Shown piece after piece: positions 1-8,819 of a DNA stretch of 64,000 nt (positions within the stretch are counted from its first letter, which is position 1; each line of letters opens with the position of its first letter). Location: NCBI GenBank assembly GCA_017620395.1, contig JAFZQJ010000012.1:60014-124013 (forward strand). The letters are read 5' to 3'. Below the pieces are notes generated by a model. The model made no database searches and was not told the DNA's origin. It saw only the letters and a program-made list of their open reading frames with translations. The stretch comes from Clostridia bacterium (GTDB taxonomy: Bacteria > Bacillota > Clostridia > Oscillospirales > RGIG8002). The translations under genes and the position numbers were made by a program.

Positions 1-159
1 GAGAAGATACTCTCGATCTTCGACTGCAAGGCGGACTGGAACCGCCTCGAGAGCTTCGGCCAGCTCCAGACCGGCACCGACCTCGAGGACTGCGGAATGC
101 TCTTCGCCCGCATCGACGAGGAGAAGCTGCTCGCGGAGATATTCGCGGAAAAAGAATAA
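1..159 (+). CDS. metG: Methionyl-tRNA synthetase, C-terminal end (partial)
   Basis: Only the last 52 codons are in the window; the frame is open from base 1 to TAA at 157-159. The translated tail reads W-N-R-L then FGQLQTGTDL and LFARIDEEK. This matches the end of the anticodon-binding region of MetG, where a tryptophan, an FG-L-G turn and a (P)LFxRID motif precede the stop in forms that lack the C-terminal tRNA-binding domain. MetG charges methionine onto tRNA-Met. The next gene is tatD, 4 bp downstream, and metG-tatD is a common Firmicutes order that supports the call. The protein appears to be the short type without the EMAP-like C-terminal domain. Confidence 0.75.
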   Translation, partial: EKILSIFDCKADWNRLESFGQLQTGTDLEDCGMLFARIDEEKLLAEIFAEKE

Positions 160-163
160 CGCG

Positions 164-931
164 ATGAGATTATTCGATACCCACGTACATATGGACGACC
201 CGCGCTACGACGCGGACCGCGAGGAGCTTCTGCGCGGTCTCGCCGCCGCGGGCGTCGAGCTTATACTCAACCCATCCGCGAATATGGAGGAGTCCCGCGC
301 CGCCGTCGCTTTGAGCGAGAAGTACCCCTTCGTCTACGCCGCCGTCGGCGTGCATCCGTCGGAAACGGCGGGCTTTTCCGAGGCGGACTGCGCGGAGCTG
401 CTTGCGCTCGCGGCGAAGCCGAAGACGGTCGCGATAGGGGAGATCGGGCTCGATTACCACTACGACGACACCGACGCGGAAACGCAGAAACGCGCCTTCG
501 CGCGGCAGCTCGAGCTGGCGAAGGAAGCGGACCTGCCCGTGATAATCCACTCGCGCGACGCCTGCGCCGATACGCTTCAGATCGTCCGCGCGAGCGGAGT
601 CAGGCGCGGAGTGGTGCACTGCTTCGGCGGCAGCGCCGAGACCGCGCGCGAATACGTCGCGATGGGCTTCCACGTTTCCTTCACCGGAGTTATAACCTTC
701 AAAAACGCGCACCGCGTCCGCGAGGCGTGCGCCGCCGTTCCGCTCGACCGCCTCATGATAGAAACCGACGGCCCGTATATGTCGCCTGAGCCGCACCGCG
801 GCGAGCGCAACGAGCCTGCCTTCGTCCGCTTCGTCGCCGCGAAGATGGCGGAGGTCAAGGGCGTTACGCCCGATCAGCTCGCGGAGATAACGTTTGAGAA
901 CGCGCTGAAATTTTTCAGGATAAATCACTGA
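164..931 (+). CDS. tatD: TatD family metal-dependent DNase
   Basis: A 255-residue protein, the usual TatD length. TatD proteins are cytoplasmic metal-dependent deoxyribonucleases of the amidohydrolase fold, implicated in DNA repair and degradation. The metal ligands are visible in order: DTHVHMDD near the N-terminus, GEIGLDYH near residue 95, IIHSRD near 129, HCFGG near 155 and ETDGPY near 205. The ATG lies 4 bp after the metG stop, so translation is probably coupled. The gene is followed after 22 bp by a membrane-protein gene, and no terminator is seen between them, so the run may be one transcript. Confidence 0.93.
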   Translation: MRLFDTHVHMDDPRYDADREELLRGLAAAGVELILNPSANMEESRAAVALSEKYPFVYAAVGVHPSETAGFSEADCAELLALAAKPKTVAIGEIGLDYHYDDTDAETQKRAFARQLELAKEADLPVIIHSRDACADTLQIVRASGVRRGVVHCFGGSAETAREYVAMGFHVSFTGVITFKNAHRVREACAAVPLDRLMIETDGPYMSPEPHRGERNEPAFVRFVAAKMAEVKGVTPDQLAEITFENALKFFRINH

Positions 932-953
932 AACCGTCTCCAAAGGAGAAAAC

Positions 954-3695
954 ATGCTGCTGAAAAAACGCTTTTTCGGAAAACACGACGGACTGACCGT
1001 CTTCCTGCTTGCCGCGGGACTGGCACTGTCGGTCTTCTTGCCCGTGATGATAATGACGGGCGGATACCAGCTGTTTTTCGGCGATTTCCAGCTTCAGCAG
1101 ATACCGTTTTACCGCGAGATAAACCGCGCGATACACAACGGTGAGTTCTTCTGGAACTGGAATACGGATATGGGCGTCAATACCATCGCGTCCTATTCGT
1201 TCTATCTGCTCGGCAGCCCGTTTTTCCTGATAACGCTGCTCTTCCCGAGCGCGTGGACGACCTACCTGATCGCGCCGCTCTACTGCGTGAAGATAGGCCT
1301 CGCCGCGACGGGCGCATTTTTCGTGATACGCAAGCGGGTGAGCAACAAGTATTTCGCCTACACCGGCGGCATACTCTACGCCTTCTCCGGCTTCCAGATG
1401 TTCAACCTCGTCTTCAACCACTTCCACGACGTGGTGGCGTTCTTCCCGTTCGTGATACTGGCGTTCGACGCCTGCATCGAGGAGGGGAAGCGCGGCTGGC
1501 TCGGGATAATGGTGTTTCTCAGCTCGCTTTACAGCTACTTTTTCATCCCCGGCGTCGCGGTCTTCGTGATCATATATTATATCCTGCGGCTGATAGGGAA
1601 GGATCTGAAGTTTTCCTTCAAAAACCTCTGCCGCGCGTCGTTTGAAGCCGTTATCGGCCTTGTGATGGCGGCGGTGATACTGATGCCGACGCTTATGGCG
1701 CTCTCGGATTTTCCGCGCGCGAACGAGTCCTTCGGCAACAACTACTATATGTGGTTCTTCTCCGCGACGAAGCGGTATTTCGAGCTCGCCCGCGGAATGA
1801 TATTCCCGCCGGAGATACCCGGCGACCTGAACTTCTTCCACCGCGGGAGCGACTCCTGGATACCGAACTGGACCTCCACCTCCGCATGGCTGCCGCTCTT
1901 CTCGGTGACGGGCGTATGGGCGTACCTGCGCACGAAGAAGCAGCATAAGCGCGATTGGCTCTCGATGCTTCTCGTTCTCTGCTGCGTGTGTTCTTTCGTG
2001 CCGGTGTTCAACTCGGTGTTCCTGCTCTTTAAGTCGAATTACTATACCCGCTGGTGGTATATGGCGATACTGTTTATGGCGATGGCTACCGCGATCGCGC
2101 TCGACCGCCGCGAAACGAACTGGAAGGCGGGCATAAAGGGCACGATAATCGCCTCCGCGGCGATTGCGCTGCCGGTCGGACTTTCCGGCGTAGTCTGGGT
2201 GCTGACGAACCCGTCGAACTTCGAGAAGGTCGACGGCGTCGGCGACGTTCTGAAGGGGCTGGAGCAGTATCCCGACCGCTTCTGGCTTTACGTATTCTTC
2301 CTCGCGCTCTGCATCGCGATGGTGATACTGCTTACGCGCATCATGCGCCCGATGTACCTGCGCGATCTCGGCTCGGACGAAAGCGGCACCGCCGCGGCGT
2401 TCGAGGTCGGGGCAAAGAAGACGGAGAAGGCCGCGGAAGCCGACGCTGACGCGCATGATGCTGTCATCCTGAGCGAAGCGAAGGATCCCACACCTCAAGC
2501 GGACGTGTCGCAAAAGGAAGGGGATTCCTCGCCCGAAGGGCTCGGAATGACAGAAACCGCCGCCGAAATCGAAGCCGCCGAAACCGCCTCGCGTAAGCGC
2601 CGTTTCTTCAAGCGCCGTAAGTCCAAGCGCGGCGGCAAGGGGCAGGACTTCATCGTCAGGTGGTCGTCGAAAAAGCGCTACGGCGCCGCGGTGCTTGCTA
2701 TGACCTGCCTGTTCGCTTTCCTCGCGTGGACGTTCTACGAGCAGATCGGATATTCCAAGGCGTTCAGCCCGGGCTTTTACGAAAAGAACTACCTTTACGC
2801 ATACGACAGTATCAAGCTTGAGGGGATGGAGAATTCCCGCCTCGAGAACTACGACGGAGTGCGCAACCTTTCCATCTTCATGCACACGCCCGGCCTTTCA
2901 AGTTTCCACAGCGTCGTGCCGACGTCCACGATACGGTTTTACGATTCGATGGGCATAAAGCGCGACGTCGCCACCGCCGTGCCGATAGAGCACGGGGCGC
3001 TGCGTTCGCTGCTTTCCGTGCGTTACATTCTGGACGACGACAAGCAGCGCAGTCTCTTTGAGGACCGCGGCTGGCTGAACTACGTCGGCGAGATCGGCAC
3101 CTTCGACGTGTGGGAAAACAACCAGTTCATCCCGATGGGCTTCTGCTATGACAACGTGATCCCGCGCCGCGACTACGACTCGCTTAATAACGAATCGAAG
3201 TCTCACATTCTGCTTGCCGCCATGGTGGTGGACGACGACCGGATCGATTATTTCTCCCGCTTCATGAACGACGCTCCGTTCTACACTCTCTCATACAGCG
3301 AGCTTTCGCACGCGACCAACGCCGAGAAGCGCCGCGCCACGGCGTCTAAGAGCTGGGAGTTCGGGAAAAACAGTTTCACGTCCGTGATAGATATGGCGCG
3401 TGAAAACTACGTCTTCTATTCGATCCCGTACGACGCGGGCTGGACCGCCTACGTTGACGGAGTCGAAACGGAGATCGAGCGCGTGAACATCGGCTTTATG
3501 GCGGTGCTCGTCGGAGAAGGCGAGCATACCGTGGAGTTCAAATACGTCAGTCCCGGCGTCGTCACGGGCGCGAAGGTCTCGGCGGCCGCCGCCGGAGTCT
3601 TCATCGTCTACCTCACCGCCGACGCGCTGCTTTCGCGCCGCAGAAGGCGCAGGAACGGAAGGGAGGATGCGCGAGTCCGCGTGACCGCGCTATAA
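954..3695 (+). CDS. YfhO family multi-spanning membrane protein with in-frame repeat insertion
   Basis: A 913-residue integral membrane protein with many hydrophobic helices between residues 15 and 465, a charged segment (about 470-570), one further helix near 580 and a long soluble C-terminal domain ending in a last helix and an Arg-rich tail. The order fits the YfhO family (GT-C-like fold), which in Gram-positives acts in glycosylation of cell-envelope polymers. Residues 504-533 (bases 2463-2552) are encoded by a 90-bp palindromic repeat found elsewhere in the window, so the charged loop was enlarged by an element insertion that kept the frame. SD AAAGGAG precedes the ATG. It is followed after 4 bp by another membrane protein, so the two are likely co-translated. 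Confidence 0.8.
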   Translation: MLLKKRFFGKHDGLTVFLLAAGLALSVFLPVMIMTGGYQLFFGDFQLQQIPFYREINRAIHNGEFFWNWNTDMGVNTIASYSFYLLGSPFFLITLLFPSAWTTYLIAPLYCVKIGLAATGAFFVIRKRVSNKYFAYTGGILYAFSGFQMFNLVFNHFHDVVAFFPFVILAFDACIEEGKRGWLGIMVFLSSLYSYFFIPGVAVFVIIYYILRLIGKDLKFSFKNLCRASFEAVIGLVMAAVILMPTLMALSDFPRANESFGNNYYMWFFSATKRYFELARGMIFPPEIPGDLNFFHRGSDSWIPNWTSTSAWLPLFSVTGVWAYLRTKKQHKRDWLSMLLVLCCVCSFVPVFNSVFLLFKSNYYTRWWYMAILFMAMATAIALDRRETNWKAGIKGTIIASAAIALPVGLSGVVWVLTNPSNFEKVDGVGDVLKGLEQYPDRFWLYVFFLALCIAMVILLTRIMRPMYLRDLGSDESGTAAAFEVGAKKTEKAAEADADAHDAVILSEAKDPTPQADVSQKEGDSSPEGLGMTETAAEIEAAETASRKRRFFKRRKSKRGGKGQDFIVRWSSKKRYGAAVLAMTCLFAFLAWTFYEQIGYSKAFSPGFYEKNYLYAYDSIKLEGMENSRLENYDGVRNLSIFMHTPGLSSFHSVVPTSTIRFYDSMGIKRDVATAVPIEHGALRSLLSVRYILDDDKQRSLFEDRGWLNYVGEIGTFDVWENNQFIPMGFCYDNVIPRRDYDSLNNESKSHILLAAMVVDDDRIDYFSRFMNDAPFYTLSYSELSHATNAEKRRATASKSWEFGKNSFTSVIDMARENYVFYSIPYDAGWTAYVDGVETEIERVNIGFMAVLVGEGEHTVEFKYVSPGVVTGAKVSAAAAGVFIVYLTADALLSRRRRRRNGREDARVRVTAL
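2463..2552 (+). repeat. R1 palindromic element, 90-bp coding form, in frame in YfhO-like gene
   Basis: This 90-bp unit starts GTCATCCTGAGCG and ends CTCGGAATGACA, so its ends are near-perfect inverted repeats; the inner AAGGATCCC and GGGGATTCC segments also pair. It is almost identical to 13141-13230 in another gene and shares its outer arms with the intergenic R1 copies. It encodes 30 residues beginning VILSEAKDPTPQ. Confidence 0.88.
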
Positions 3696-3699
3696 ACGT

Positions 3700-5661
3700 A
3701 TGGTACTGAAAAAACGCAGGATTGTATGGTTGGCCGTGCTGCTGTGTCTGGTGCTTGTCGAAGCGGCGGTCTGGTACGCTTCGCTCGACGTCATCGGATA
3801 CGAGCTTTCCGAAAGCGCGGCAGTTGAGTCTGTATATCCGGGCGGTTTGAAGAACGTCGAGGGTTACTCAGTAGACGGCGATTCCTATACGCCCGAAAAC
3901 GCCGATCCGCAGCTCCTCTTTTCAACGCTCGGCAAGGAGACTTCCGCGCTTGCAGTGGATTTTGCCGAACCGCTTGAAGCAGGTACCTTTATCGAGTTTT
4001 ACTACGCGCCTGCAGGCGGGCAGTTCTCCGAAGCGATGAAGGAGACGCACGTCGCTAAAGCGGGTGAGAGCCGAGTCGTTTTTCCGGTCGGCGCCGAGGG
4101 ATGCGAATACCTGCGCCTCGACGTCAACGGCGCGTTCAGGCTCAAGAGCGTCGGCGTCACCGCTTCCTCCGCGAGTTCCGTGCGCGACTTGAGCGGCAGG
4201 AACTTCGGCAGGCTGGCGGTCACGATCCTTTTGACCGCCGCAGTTGTGTTCTGCGCATATGCCGCCGACGAAAAACGCCGTGCGGATGCCGATCCGGTTC
4301 CCGGAAAGATAAGAAACGGGCTGTCGACCTGGCTGCCGCATGAAAAGCTTTCCGTAAACGAAAAGGTTTTCCTTTTAGTATGCTTCGCTTCGTATTTTGT
4401 CTGGTCGCTCGTGTTCTTGCACGCTCAGTACGCGCCGGACGAAATAATGCGTTATGACGTGCCGAAATACATATACGTAAACGGTTCTCTGCCTTACGGG
4501 TACGAGGAATCCATCCGCAATCCTATATGGGGGATATCCTACGGTTTTTCAATGTCGCTGCCGTATCTGCTTCAGGCGCTGTTTATGAAGGTGACGTCCT
4601 TCTTCACGATCTCGTCTTCGGCGCTGTGGATTGCCGCGCGCCTGGTGAGCGTGCTTTCGATGACCGGCGTCGCATATTTCGCGATCTGCGTTTCAAAGCG
4701 GCTGACTAAGCAGCCGACGCGATGGATATTCATTTCGCTGACTGCGCTGACTCCGCAGATAGTATTTCTCGGCAGCTACGTCAATCTCGACGCTTTCTCG
4801 CTCTTCACCGTTATGTTCATGATATACGTTTGGGTGTACGGTATGCAGAACGAGTGGAGTATCCGCAGCTGTGTCTGGCTCGGCGTCGGGACGGGGCTCT
4901 GCCTGCTCTCATATGAATTCGCTTACCCGTTCGCGCTCGGCAGCGTGATACTTTACTTTGCGTGGCATATAGTCAACCGCAAGCGGGTGACCTTCAAGCG
5001 CTTCCTGCTCCGGGGACTGCTGATAGCGGGGATTGTCCTGCTTGTTTCCGGCTGGCACTTCATCCGCAACGCCGTGCTTTATAACGGAGATATATTCGCG
5101 TTGAATGCCTCGCGGCCGTACGCGGAAATGTACGCCCGCGCCGACCTGAAGCCTTCTATGCGCATGACGATGCAGAAGCAGGGCTATTCGATTCTCGGAA
5201 TGCTTCACGGCACAGACTGGATCGAGCGCACGTTCAAGAGCACGTTCTATACGTTCGGATATATGTCGGTGTTTGCCGATGAATACGTTTACACTTATAT
5301 TTGGATATTACTCTGCGTTGCGGCCGCCGCGTCGCTTTTCGCCCTTTTCCGCGACCGTAAGAAGCGCGATTCCGCACGCGTCACGGGAGCGGTTGTCGCT
5401 CTTTTCTGCGCGGCGCTGACCGTGGCAATCTCGGTATACTATTCCTGGGCGAGCGACTATCAGCCGCAGGGGCGGTATGTAATAACCGCCGCGCCGCTGC
5501 TCTTCGCGATCATCGCATACGGGGTCAACGGTCTGCTCGGCGCGATTCCGCACGTGGGGGACAAGCTCAAAAGATACGCTGCGTACCTTGCGGTGGCGGG
5601 AGTGCTGGTCTTTGATATTTACGCCTTCGTCAACTGCCTTCGCGCGTTCGTTTACGTCTGA
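3700..5661 (+). CDS. GT-C-like integral membrane protein (possible polyprenyl-phosphate sugar transferase)
   Basis: A 653-residue protein: N-terminal helix (about 8-28), a 130-residue extracytoplasmic beta-rich domain, then roughly ten transmembrane helices. After the second helix comes an acidic YAPDEIMRYD motif in the first large loop. In GT-C and DUF2142-type glycosyltransferases an acidic residue in this position activates a polyprenyl-phosphate-linked donor. The role as the last transferase of a lipid-linked sugar pathway is an inference from that motif and from the neighbouring ArnC-like, aminotransferase and flippase-like genes. The start is 4 bp after the YfhO-like stop with no obvious strong ribosome binding site, suggesting coupled translation. 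It could also be a transporter-like protein of unknown substrate. Confidence 0.65.
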   Translation: MVLKKRRIVWLAVLLCLVLVEAAVWYASLDVIGYELSESAAVESVYPGGLKNVEGYSVDGDSYTPENADPQLLFSTLGKETSALAVDFAEPLEAGTFIEFYYAPAGGQFSEAMKETHVAKAGESRVVFPVGAEGCEYLRLDVNGAFRLKSVGVTASSASSVRDLSGRNFGRLAVTILLTAAVVFCAYAADEKRRADADPVPGKIRNGLSTWLPHEKLSVNEKVFLLVCFASYFVWSLVFLHAQYAPDEIMRYDVPKYIYVNGSLPYGYEESIRNPIWGISYGFSMSLPYLLQALFMKVTSFFTISSSALWIAARLVSVLSMTGVAYFAICVSKRLTKQPTRWIFISLTALTPQIVFLGSYVNLDAFSLFTVMFMIYVWVYGMQNEWSIRSCVWLGVGTGLCLLSYEFAYPFALGSVILYFAWHIVNRKRVTFKRFLLRGLLIAGIVLLVSGWHFIRNAVLYNGDIFALNASRPYAEMYARADLKPSMRMTMQKQGYSILGMLHGTDWIERTFKSTFYTFGYMSVFADEYVYTYIWILLCVAAAASLFALFRDRKKRDSARVTGAVVALFCAALTVAISVYYSWASDYQPQGRYVITAAPLLFAIIAYGVNGLLGAIPHVGDKLKRYAAYLAVAGVLVFDIYAFVNCLRAFVYV

Positions 5662-5704
5662 TAAGGTTGTAAAAATATAAAGGGAGATTTTGGAGGGAAA
5701 AAAG

Positions 5705-6844
5705 ATGGTATCTTTCAATTATCCGCCATATGTAGAAACCGCATTTGATTATATGAAGCAGGCGGTCGATTCACACAAGATCTGCGGCGACGGCGACTTC
5801 ACCAAGCGCTGCAACCGCTGGATGGAGGAGCGTTTCGGCGCGCAGAAGGTGCTGCTGACGACCAGCGGCACGACGGCGCTGGATATGTCCGCGCTGCTCT
5901 GCGGCATTAAGCCGGGAGACGAGGTTATACTGCCGAGTTATACCTTCTCGAGTACCGCAACGTCCTTCGTGCTCGCGGGCGCGACGCTGGTTTTCGTCGA
6001 TATACGCCCGGATACGATGAATATTGACGAGAAGAAAATCGAAGAAGCGATAACTGACAGGACGCGTGCGATCGCGGTCGTCCACTACGCCGGAATGGCG
6101 TGCGATATGGACGCCGTTATGGATATCGCGCACAGGCACGGACTTTTCGTCGTGGAGGACGCCGCGCAGGGGGTCATGAGCACCTACAAGGGCAGAGCGC
6201 TCGGCACGATAGGCGATTTCGGCTGCTATTCCTTCCACGAGACGAAGAACTATTCGATGGGCGAGGGCGGCGCGATCGTCATAAACCGTCCGGAGTTCAA
6301 CGAACGCGCCGAGATCCTGCGCGAGAAGGGCACCAACCGCTCGAAGTTCTTCCGCGGTCAGGTGGATAAGTACACCTGGGTGGACTTCGGCGACAGCTAC
6401 CTGCCGAGCGATCTTAACGCGGCCTACCTCTGGGCTCAGCTCGAGGTCGCGGACGAGATAAACAAGGACCGTCTGCGCACATGGAACGCGTACTATGAAG
6501 CGTTCAAACCGCTGGCGGACGCCGGACGCATAGACATCCCGACGATACCGGAGGGCTGCACTCACAATGCGCATATGTTTTACATAAAATGCCGCGACCT
6601 TGAAGAGCGCACACGCTTTATCGCTCATCTGCGTGAATACGGGATAACCAGCGTTTTCCATTATATCCCGCTGCACAGTGCGCCGGCAGGGCTGAAGTTC
6701 GGACGTTTCCACGGCGAAGACGTCTACACGACAAAGGAGAGCGAACGCCTTGCGCGTCTGCCTATGTATTACGGTCTCAGCGAAAGCGACTGCGAATATG
6801 TTATAGAAAAGGTACTTGGCTTTTTCAACGGCGGTGCCGAATAA
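5705..6844 (+). CDS. dTDP-4-amino-4,6-dideoxygalactose transaminase-like PLP enzyme (WecE/RffA type)
   Basis: A 379-residue DegT/DnrJ/EryC1/StrS-family aminotransferase. These PLP enzymes transfer an amino group to a nucleotide-linked keto sugar. Visible features are LTTSGTTALD (phosphate-binding loop, about 51-60), the ring-stacking Asp in VVEDAAQG (Asp152) and the Schiff-base lysine in HETKNYSMGEGG (Lys181). The HETKNYSMGEGG version is typical of the WecE/RffA subgroup. I chose ATG 5705 over the TTG at 5690 because GGAGGG at 5692-5697 is placed correctly for it. It follows the GT-C-like gene by 43 bp and precedes the glycosyltransferase by 20 bp. The exact sugar substrate cannot be told. 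Confidence 0.85.
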   Translation: MVSFNYPPYVETAFDYMKQAVDSHKICGDGDFTKRCNRWMEERFGAQKVLLTTSGTTALDMSALLCGIKPGDEVILPSYTFSSTATSFVLAGATLVFVDIRPDTMNIDEKKIEEAITDRTRAIAVVHYAGMACDMDAVMDIAHRHGLFVVEDAAQGVMSTYKGRALGTIGDFGCYSFHETKNYSMGEGGAIVINRPEFNERAEILREKGTNRSKFFRGQVDKYTWVDFGDSYLPSDLNAAYLWAQLEVADEINKDRLRTWNAYYEAFKPLADAGRIDIPTIPEGCTHNAHMFYIKCRDLEERTRFIAHLREYGITSVFHYIPLHSAPAGLKFGRFHGEDVYTTKESERLARLPMYYGLSESDCEYVIEKVLGFFNGGAE

Positions 6845-6864
6845 TTAACGTTGGAGGGGATCAT

Positions 6865-7821
6865 ATGAAAATATCGGTTGTAGTGCCGGTTTACGGTTGT
6901 CCGGGAGCTGTTGTGCCGCTTTGCGAGCGCGTTGCAAAAACCGTGTCGCAGCTTGCGGACGATTATGAGATTGTACTCGTCAACGATTGTTGTCCGAAGG
7001 GCTCATGGAAAGAGGTGCAGAAAGCCTGTGCCGCCAATCCCCACGTGGTCGGGGTGGAGCTTTCGAGGAACTTCGGTCAAATCCGCGCGATAACCGCAGG
7101 GCTCGATTACTGTGACGGAGACTGGGTGGTGGTTATGGACTGCGACCTTCAAGATCGCCCTGAAGGGATCGCCGATCTTTACGCAAAGGCGGCAGAGGGT
7201 TACGATGTCGTCTTCGCTAAGCGCAAGGGACGCAAGGATAAAGGGATCGTCAAGTTTTTCTCGCAATTCTTTTATAAGGTGTATAACCGCCTTACCGATG
7301 GAAGATTCGACAGTTCTATATGCAATTTCAGCATATCCCGCCGCGAAGTTATAGATGCATACTGCGGTATGCGCGAGCAGAACAGAGCGTATACGCTCTT
7401 TATCAAGTGGCTCGGATTCAGGCAGGCCGCAATAGATATTGACGCCGACAAGCGTTACGAGGGCAAGTCTTCGTACAACTTCAAGCGTAAAATCAATATG
7501 GCGACCGAGTTCATCACGTCTCAGTCGAACAAGCCGCTGAGATTCGCCTCGAAGCTTGGCTTTTTGATTGCGTTCGTAGCGTTCGTTGTAGCAATAGTGA
7601 AGGTGATACAGTTCTTTGTGACCGGCAACGTGCCGTCGGGATGGACGAGCCTTTTCGTGTCGATATTCCTTATCGGCGGTCTGATACTGATGGCGCTTGG
7701 TATTATAGGTATCTATATAGGATATGTTTTTGACGAAGTCAAGCGGCGTCCGCTTTATGTTGTCAGAAGCGTTGTCAACGGCAAAAAAAACGCGAACGAA
7801 TCAAAGGAGGAACAGGAATGA
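6865..7821 (+). CDS. ArnC/DPM1-like family 2 glycosyltransferase with two C-terminal membrane helices
   Basis: A 318-residue GT-A glycosyltransferase of the polyprenyl-phosphate sugar transferase type. The N-terminus MKISVVVPVYG and the D-C-D motif at residues 92-94 followed by LQDRPEG define the catalytic domain. Two hydrophobic helices near 230-255 and 265-290 precede a basic tail, as in ArnC and related enzymes that load a sugar onto undecaprenyl phosphate at the inner membrane face. SD GGAGGGG lies 6 bp before ATG. The 3' end overlaps the epimerase start by 4 bp (ATGA), so the two are translationally coupled. The context suggests an amino sugar as the sugar moved. Confidence 0.88.
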   Translation: MKISVVVPVYGCPGAVVPLCERVAKTVSQLADDYEIVLVNDCCPKGSWKEVQKACAANPHVVGVELSRNFGQIRAITAGLDYCDGDWVVVMDCDLQDRPEGIADLYAKAAEGYDVVFAKRKGRKDKGIVKFFSQFFYKVYNRLTDGRFDSSICNFSISRREVIDAYCGMREQNRAYTLFIKWLGFRQAAIDIDADKRYEGKSSYNFKRKINMATEFITSQSNKPLRFASKLGFLIAFVAFVVAIVKVIQFFVTGNVPSGWTSLFVSIFLIGGLILMALGIIGIYIGYVFDEVKRRPLYVVRSVVNGKKNANESKEEQE

Positions 7822-8819
7822 TTCTCGTTATCGGAGCAACAGGATATGTCGGCAGATATTTTTGCACAGAAATGGTTTCGCGGGGCGAAGACATCCTCGC
7901 GCTCGGAAGATCCGAAAAGGTTGCACGGTTTTTTGAGGAGAACAACGTGCCGTTCCGCTATTTTGACATCGGCGACGAAGCCTCTTTTGACAGCCTTCCG
8001 ACCGAGGGAGTGGATGCGGTGATTGACCTCGCCGCATGCCTCGCCGAACTTGAAACACCGGTCGAGCGCTTCTTTGAGGTTAACACGATCGGCGTCTACA
8101 GAACACTTGAATATGCAAGAAAGAACAACATAAAAAAGGTTGTTGTCACATCTTCGCATAAGGTGTATAACGACGTTGACAAGACGGTTATTTCAGAGAT
8201 GGACCCAATCAGCTTCAAGGGCGACCACTCGCCTTATATCATCTCAAAGATTGCCGCGGAGAACTTTGTGGAGTACTACAACAAGGACTTCGGCCTGAAC
8301 GCAGTGGCGCTCAGACTCACCGGAGTCCACGGCTATGGTGAGATACTCGGCCATCTCAACGCAGATCACACTTACAAAAAGAGCACGTTCGAGATTTTCT
8401 TCGAGAAGGCGCTGCGCGGCGACGATATAGAGGTTTGGGGAGACCAGACGATAAAGCGTGACCATATCTATATAAAGGACGTTGTTTCCGCGCTTGCCGC
8501 TGCAGCAAAGATTCCGGAAGCGAGAGGGATATACAATATTGCCGCCGGAGTCGGATACTCCCAATACGAGGAGGCGCTCGCGGTAGCGGAAATCTTCGAA
8601 ACGGAGAGCGGCAAGAGCCGCGTTATCATGTGTCCGGAAAAGCCCGGACTCACACGCGGCTATATTTACGATATTTCGAAGGCGGAGAGAGAGCTCGGTT
8701 GGAAGCCCGAATACAGTGACATCTACGCTATGTACCGCGACTACAAGAAGGAGTGGGAGTCGAAGCGCTACCATAATTACCACTATATCGTTGAGGGACA
8801 GCGTCCCGCGACGCTGTGA
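7818..8819 (+). CDS. NAD-dependent epimerase/dehydratase (extended SDR)
   Basis: A 333-residue Rossmann-fold sugar-nucleotide enzyme. GATGYVG at residues 6-12 is the dinucleotide-binding glycine motif. TSS at 111-113 and Tyr140-X3-Lys144 form the catalytic triad of extended short-chain dehydrogenases. A C-terminal substrate domain ends with GWKPEYSD, as is usual in this family. It would convert a nucleotide sugar, for example by epimerisation or to a 4-keto form usable by the neighbouring aminotransferases, but the substrate is not evident. SD AGGAGG precedes ATG 7818. Both ends overlap their neighbours by 4 bp. Confidence 0.87.
   Translation: MILVIGATGYVGRYFCTEMVSRGEDILALGRSEKVARFFEENNVPFRYFDIGDEASFDSLPTEGVDAVIDLAACLAELETPVERFFEVNTIGVYRTLEYARKNNIKKVVVTSSHKVYNDVDKTVISEMDPISFKGDHSPYIISKIAAENFVEYYNKDFGLNAVALRLTGVHGYGEILGHLNADHTYKKSTFEIFFEKALRGDDIEVWGDQTIKRDHIYIKDVVSALAAAAKIPEARGIYNIAAGVGYSQYEEALAVAEIFETESGKSRVIMCPEKPGLTRGYIYDISKAERELGWKPEYSDIYAMYRDYKKEWESKRYHNYHYIVEGQRPATL

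Noticed and set aside
915..2885. A 656-codon open frame on the minus strand opposite the YfhO-like gene
   Set aside because: It is a shadow of a GC-rich gene: Arg/His/Val-rich, no ribosome binding site, no membrane or family pattern, and the plus-strand protein is clearly real.
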